Positions 6,288-9,014 of a stretch of DNA of 9,014 nt are shown piece after piece. The stretch's first letter is position 1; every line of letters begins with the position of its first letter. The stretch is taken from NCBI GenBank assembly GCA_003488415.1, contig DNLQ01000057.1:1-9014 (forward strand). The letters run 5' to 3'. The notes beneath the pieces are model-generated. The model was not told where the DNA came from. It worked only from the letters and a program-made list of their open reading frames with translations, and made no database searches. The translations under genes were made by a program, and so were the position numbers. The DNA comes from Ruminococcus sp. (lineage in GTDB: Bacteria; Bacillota; Clostridia; Oscillospirales; Ruminococcaceae).

Positions 6288-6316
6288 AGCATACACCTCA
6301 CCGCCGTAAAAGTCAA
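6288..6316 (-). promoter_or_regulatory. Vegetative-type promoter of the sigma/anti-sigma operon
   Basis: On the minus strand TTGACT (6316-6311) and TATGCT (6293-6288) are separated by 17 bp. It lies upstream of the ECF-type promoter and would provide basal expression of the sigma and anti-sigma pair. Confidence 0.55.
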
Positions 6317-6383
6317 CGGCTCAGCCGATACCTCCCTGACTCCTGCGTGAGCATACCGGGTGCGGATTTTTCTTTTTCACCCC

Positions 6384-6412
6384 TTGCATTCCTGTCCGAT
6401 ACATGATATAAT
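6384..6412 (+). promoter_or_regulatory. Extended -10 sigma-A promoter of the GH94 gene
   Basis: TTGCAT (6384-6389) is followed after 17 bp by a perfect TATAAT (6407-6412), with TG one base ahead of the -10 box (TGATATAAT), the extended -10 signature. The start should be near 6419, giving a leader of about 180 nt. Confidence 0.75.
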
Positions 6413-6418
6413 TGAATC

Positions 6419-6600
6419 ATCATTTACGTCAGATACATCCTGACGCTCAGCAATGATCCAAAGTGCCCGCAAATCCGCTCACTTATATTTTCACTTCGTG
6501 CGGATCGGCAAACAGCAGATGCCTGAACATCCTGTCATCTGCTGCAATATCACGCCTGACCGGTAATAGCACTGACGGGAAGGCAAAAAGGAGAAAAATT
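6419..6600 (+). other. Structured leader of the GH94 gene (no known riboswitch recognised)
   Basis: The stretch between promoter and gene holds at least three inverted repeats. They are CGTCAG/CTGACG (6427-6445, 7-nt loop), ATCCGC/GCGGAT (6473-6505, extendable by two pairs past a 2-nt bulge), and a perfect 9-bp CAGCAGATG/CATCTGCTG with a 14-nt loop (6513-6544). None is followed by a T-run, so I see no terminator. A further weaker GCCT/AGGC pairing precedes the Shine-Dalgarno AAGGAG (6588-6593, 7 nt before the ATG). The 8-mer GTGCGGAT occurs both at 6360 (upstream of the promoter) and at 6498. The first repeat, just past the transcription start, could equally be a repressor operator. Confidence 0.45.
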
Positions 6601-9014
6601 ATGCAGTACGGACATTTCGACCTTGAGAACAAGGAATACGTTATCACCGATCCGGCGACTCCCGCTCCCTGGGCAAATTACCTCGGAGATCCGGAATACG
6701 GCGCCATGATCTCTAACAACGCCGCAGGCTACAGCTTCGTGAAATCCGGCGCTAACGGAAGACTCTCCCGTTTCCGCTTCAACTCCATGATGGACCTTCC
6801 CGGACGCTATATCTACATCAGAGACAATGATACCAGCGACTACTGGTCAGCTTCATGGCAGCCCGTGGGCAAGCCCCTGGACAAGTACAAGAGCGTTTGC
6901 CGCCACGGTACGGCATATACTGTCATCTCCGCTGACTACGAGGGCATCGGCTCCGAGGTGACCTACTACGTCCCCTACGGCAAGACCTACGAGGTCTGGA
7001 GAGCCAAGGTCACAAACAACTCGGACAAAGAGAGAAAGCTGTCCGTATTCGGCTTTATAGAGTTCACAAACGAGCCTAACTATGAACAGGATCAGGTGAA
7101 CCTCCAGTATACCCTCTTCATCACCCGCACCAGCTTTGAAGGCGGCAACAGGATAATCCAGCACATGAACGAGAATACCGGCTTCGACGAGAACGGCTAC
7201 AACGGTCAGGAGCGCTTCTTCGGCATGGTAGGTCAGCCCGTTACAGGCTGCTGCGGCAGCTTCAGCGACTTCATAGGCCCCTACAGGACATTCTCCAACC
7301 CCATTGCAGTCGAGAAGGGCAGATGCGGCGGAGAGATGAACTACAACTCCAACTCCTGCGGTGCGCTCCAGAGCGACATCACTCTCGCTCCCGGCGAGAC
7401 AAAGGAATTCGTATACGTCCTGGGCGAGCGCAAGGATCCCGAGGCTGCGGCTATACTCGATGAGTACAAGGAGGCAGGCAAGGTCGATGCAGAGGTCGCT
7501 CAGCTCAGGAACTACTGGCACAATAAGCTGGAGAACTTCAGCGTTGAGACTCCCTCCCCCGAATTCAACAACATGATAAACGTCTGGAACGCTTACCAGT
7601 GCTTCATCACTTTCATCTGGTCAAGAGCTGCTTCATTCATATACTGCGGACTCCGCAACGGCTACGGCTACCGTGATACTGTACAGGACATCCAGGGCAT
7701 CATCCACCTCGATCCGGAAATGGCTGCCGGGAAGATACGCTTCATGCTCTCCGCTCAGGTCAGCAACGGCGGCGGTCTGCCTCTGGTAAAGTTCGACCAT
7801 AACCCAGGTCACGAGACCTGCCCTGACGAGAACGATCCACACAGTGTCTATGCAAAGGAGACAGGTCATCCCTCCTACCGTGCTGATGACGCTCTCTGGC
7901 TGTTCCCCACTATCGTAAAGTACATCGGTGAGTCCGGCAACAAGGGCTTCCTGGACGAGGTCATCACCTACGCTGAGGAGGGCGGCGGACAGGCTACCGT
8001 TTACGAGCACCTCAAGAACGCTATCCGCTTCTCCATGGAGCGTCTGGGCAGTCACAATATGCCTGCCGGTCTCCACGCCGACTGGAACGACTGTCTCCGC
8101 CTCGGCGCACAGGGTGAGTCCACCTTCGTTGCATTCCAGCTCTACTACGCTATGAACGCCATCCGCAGCATGGCTCAGGAAAAGGGTGACAGCGACTATA
8201 TCGCATACCTTGACGGCGCTCAGAAGAAGCTGGGCGACGCACTGGCAAAGTGCTGGGACGAGGACAGATTCATCCGTGGTATCCGTGACAACGGCGTTAT
8301 CGTGGGTGCAAAGAAGGATCCCGAGGCTAATATGTGGCTCAATCCCCAGAGCTGGAGCGTTATCTCCGGATTTGCCTCACCGGAGCAGGCTGACAAGGCT
8401 CTGGAAAGCGTACATGATATACTCAATACTCCCTACGGTGCCAAGCTCCTTGATCCGCCTTACAAGTACCACCACTTCAAGGGCGCTCTGATGCAGGTAT
8501 TCAACCTCGATACAAAGGAGAACGGCGGTATCTTCTCACAGTCACAGGGCTGGCTGATACTTGCCGAGGCTCTCTCAGGTCACGGCGACCGTGCATTTGA
8601 GTACTTCCTGGAAAGCTCTCCTGCTGCCATGAACGACAAGGCTGAGATCCGTGTTATGGAGCCGTATGTACACGGTCAGTTCACCGAGTCCAAGGCTTCT
8701 CCCTTTGAGGGACGCTCTCACGTACACTGGCTCACAGGTACTGCTTCGACTGTTATGGTCGGCTGCGTGGAGGGTATATGCGGTATGCGTCCCGATGCTG
8801 ACGGACTTACCGTTGCTCCGTCTATCCCTGCTGCATGGGACGGCTTCACTATCCACAAGAACTTCCGTGGAAAGAAGCTGGATATCAGGGTAGACAACTC
8901 CGCACACGTTCAGAGCGGCGTAAAGGAGATCATCCTCAACGGCACAAAGCTGGAAGGCAATTACATTCCTGCTGCAAAGCTGAACGATACAAACGAGATC
9001 ACTGTTGTTCTCGG
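6601..9014 (+). CDS. GH94 beta-glycoside phosphorylase (cellobiose/chitobiose phosphorylase type), last few codons outside window
   Basis: GH94 enzymes cleave beta-linked disaccharides with inorganic phosphate in the cytoplasm, giving a sugar 1-phosphate and a free sugar and so saving ATP. The ORF runs 804 complete codons to the edge and ends with the terminal family motif ITVVLG, so it is nearly full length (family about 800-810 aa). The N-terminal beta-sandwich opens with MQYGHFDLENKEYVIT and APWANYLGD; the (alpha/alpha)6 barrel then carries WSRAASF (W340-F346), GYRDTVQD (R358-D359) and ADWNDC (D494-C498, Asp497 being the probable general acid). The phosphate-site segment is HWLTGTAS (T712-G713). 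Many segments match my recollection of Vibrio N,N'-diacetylchitobiose phosphorylase (SWQPV, NPIAVEKGRC, SVYEH) better than cellobiose phosphorylase from Cellvibrio or Clostridium (which has FNMSRSAS). The substrate may be cellobiose, chitobiose or another disaccharide. The gene has AAGGAG 7 nt before the ATG, and strong use of AAG, GGC, TAC and AAC codons suggests high expression. Confidence 0.93.
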   Translation, partial: MQYGHFDLENKEYVITDPATPAPWANYLGDPEYGAMISNNAAGYSFVKSGANGRLSRFRFNSMMDLPGRYIYIRDNDTSDYWSASWQPVGKPLDKYKSVCRHGTAYTVISADYEGIGSEVTYYVPYGKTYEVWRAKVTNNSDKERKLSVFGFIEFTNEPNYEQDQVNLQYTLFITRTSFEGGNRIIQHMNENTGFDENGYNGQERFFGMVGQPVTGCCGSFSDFIGPYRTFSNPIAVEKGRCGGEMNYNSNSCGALQSDITLAPGETKEFVYVLGERKDPEAAAILDEYKEAGKVDAEVAQLRNYWHNKLENFSVETPSPEFNNMINVWNAYQCFITFIWSRAASFIYCGLRNGYGYRDTVQDIQGIIHLDPEMAAGKIRFMLSAQVSNGGGLPLVKFDHNPGHETCPDENDPHSVYAKETGHPSYRADDALWLFPTIVKYIGESGNKGFLDEVITYAEEGGGQATVYEHLKNAIRFSMERLGSHNMPAGLHADWNDCLRLGAQGESTFVAFQLYYAMNAIRSMAQEKGDSDYIAYLDGAQKKLGDALAKCWDEDRFIRGIRDNGVIVGAKKDPEANMWLNPQSWSVISGFASPEQADKALESVHDILNTPYGAKLLDPPYKYHHFKGALMQVFNLDTKENGGIFSQSQGWLILAEALSGHGDRAFEYFLESSPAAMNDKAEIRVMEPYVHGQFTESKASPFEGRSHVHWLTGTASTVMVGCVEGICGMRPDADGLTVAPSIPAAWDGFTIHKNFRGKKLDIRVDNSAHVQSGVKEIILNGTKLEGNYIPAAKLNDTNEITVVL

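Noticed and set aside
6453..6566. 37-codon ORF in the GH94 leader
   Set aside because: It has no Shine-Dalgarno, covers the inverted repeats and ends 34 nt before the real start. It is likely chance, and a useful caution for the similar-sized ORF in the CorC leader.
6853..7521. Long minus-strand ORF (222 codons) inside the GH94 gene, plus another at 7633-8076
   Set aside because: They are antisense shadows of a gene with strong codon bias. Their translations are low-complexity Val/Ala/Leu-rich, show no recognisable domain and lack ribosome sites, while the sense strand has full GH94 motifs.
1..9014. CRISPR arrays, insertion sequences, tRNA or rRNA genes, phage attachment sites
   Set aside because: I saw no regularly spaced repeats, transposase motifs, terminal inverted repeats or RNA gene signatures on either strand.

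Overview
The window looks like chromosomal DNA of a Firmicute, most likely an Oscillospiraceae/Ruminococcus-type gut or rumen clostridium. This is an inference from Shine-Dalgarno-led genes in tight operons, sigma-A and ECF type promoters, a YlbF-family/mutS neighbourhood as in Bacillus and Clostridia, and an intracellular GH94 disaccharide phosphorylase of the kind used by cellulolytic or saccharolytic gut bacteria. No mobile element, tRNA, rRNA or CRISPR array was seen. Gene density is high.

Left block (1-4970, all minus strand, transcribed right to left): a promoter with perfect consensus boxes (TTGACA, 17 bp, TATAAT) starts a unit with a roughly 190-nt structured leader. It then carries a CNNM/CorC-type membrane protein with CBS domains (3404-4741), a YlbF/YmcA (RicA-like) protein with a six-cysteine tail (2987-3391), a three-helix membrane protein of unknown function (2400-2987), and mutS (1-2387, 3' end outside the window). 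The junctions are 12 nt, a one-base TGATG overlap, and 12 nt, so the four genes almost certainly form one operon. In Bacillus subtilis the YlbF-family gene ymcA (ricA) also lies just upstream of mutS (with cotE between), so the core synteny is conserved, while the membrane protein in the middle is an extra.

Middle block (5017-6316, minus strand): an ECF sigma factor gene and its zinc-finger, single-span anti-sigma gene, ending in a strong intrinsic terminator. Two promoters can be read upstream of the sigma gene: a vegetative-type promoter and, closer to the gene, an ECF-type promoter (TGTAAC, 16 bp, CGACTA) suggesting autoregulation.

Right block (6384-9014, plus strand): divergently transcribed from the sigma operon, an extended -10 promoter and a roughly 180-nt leader with several hairpins precede a GH94 phosphorylase. 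The gene is visible almost in full: 804 complete codons, with a C-terminal motif typical of the end of the family. Its motifs resemble N,N'-diacetylchitobiose phosphorylase more than classical cellobiose phosphorylase, so substrate specificity is open.

The most notable feature beyond known genes is the leader of the CorC operon: perfect promoter, a hairpin at the very 5' end, a small ORF with its own Shine-Dalgarno sequence, and a terminator-like hairpin inside that ORF, all ahead of a putative Mg2+ transporter and DNA repair operon. It could be an attenuator, but this is unproven.
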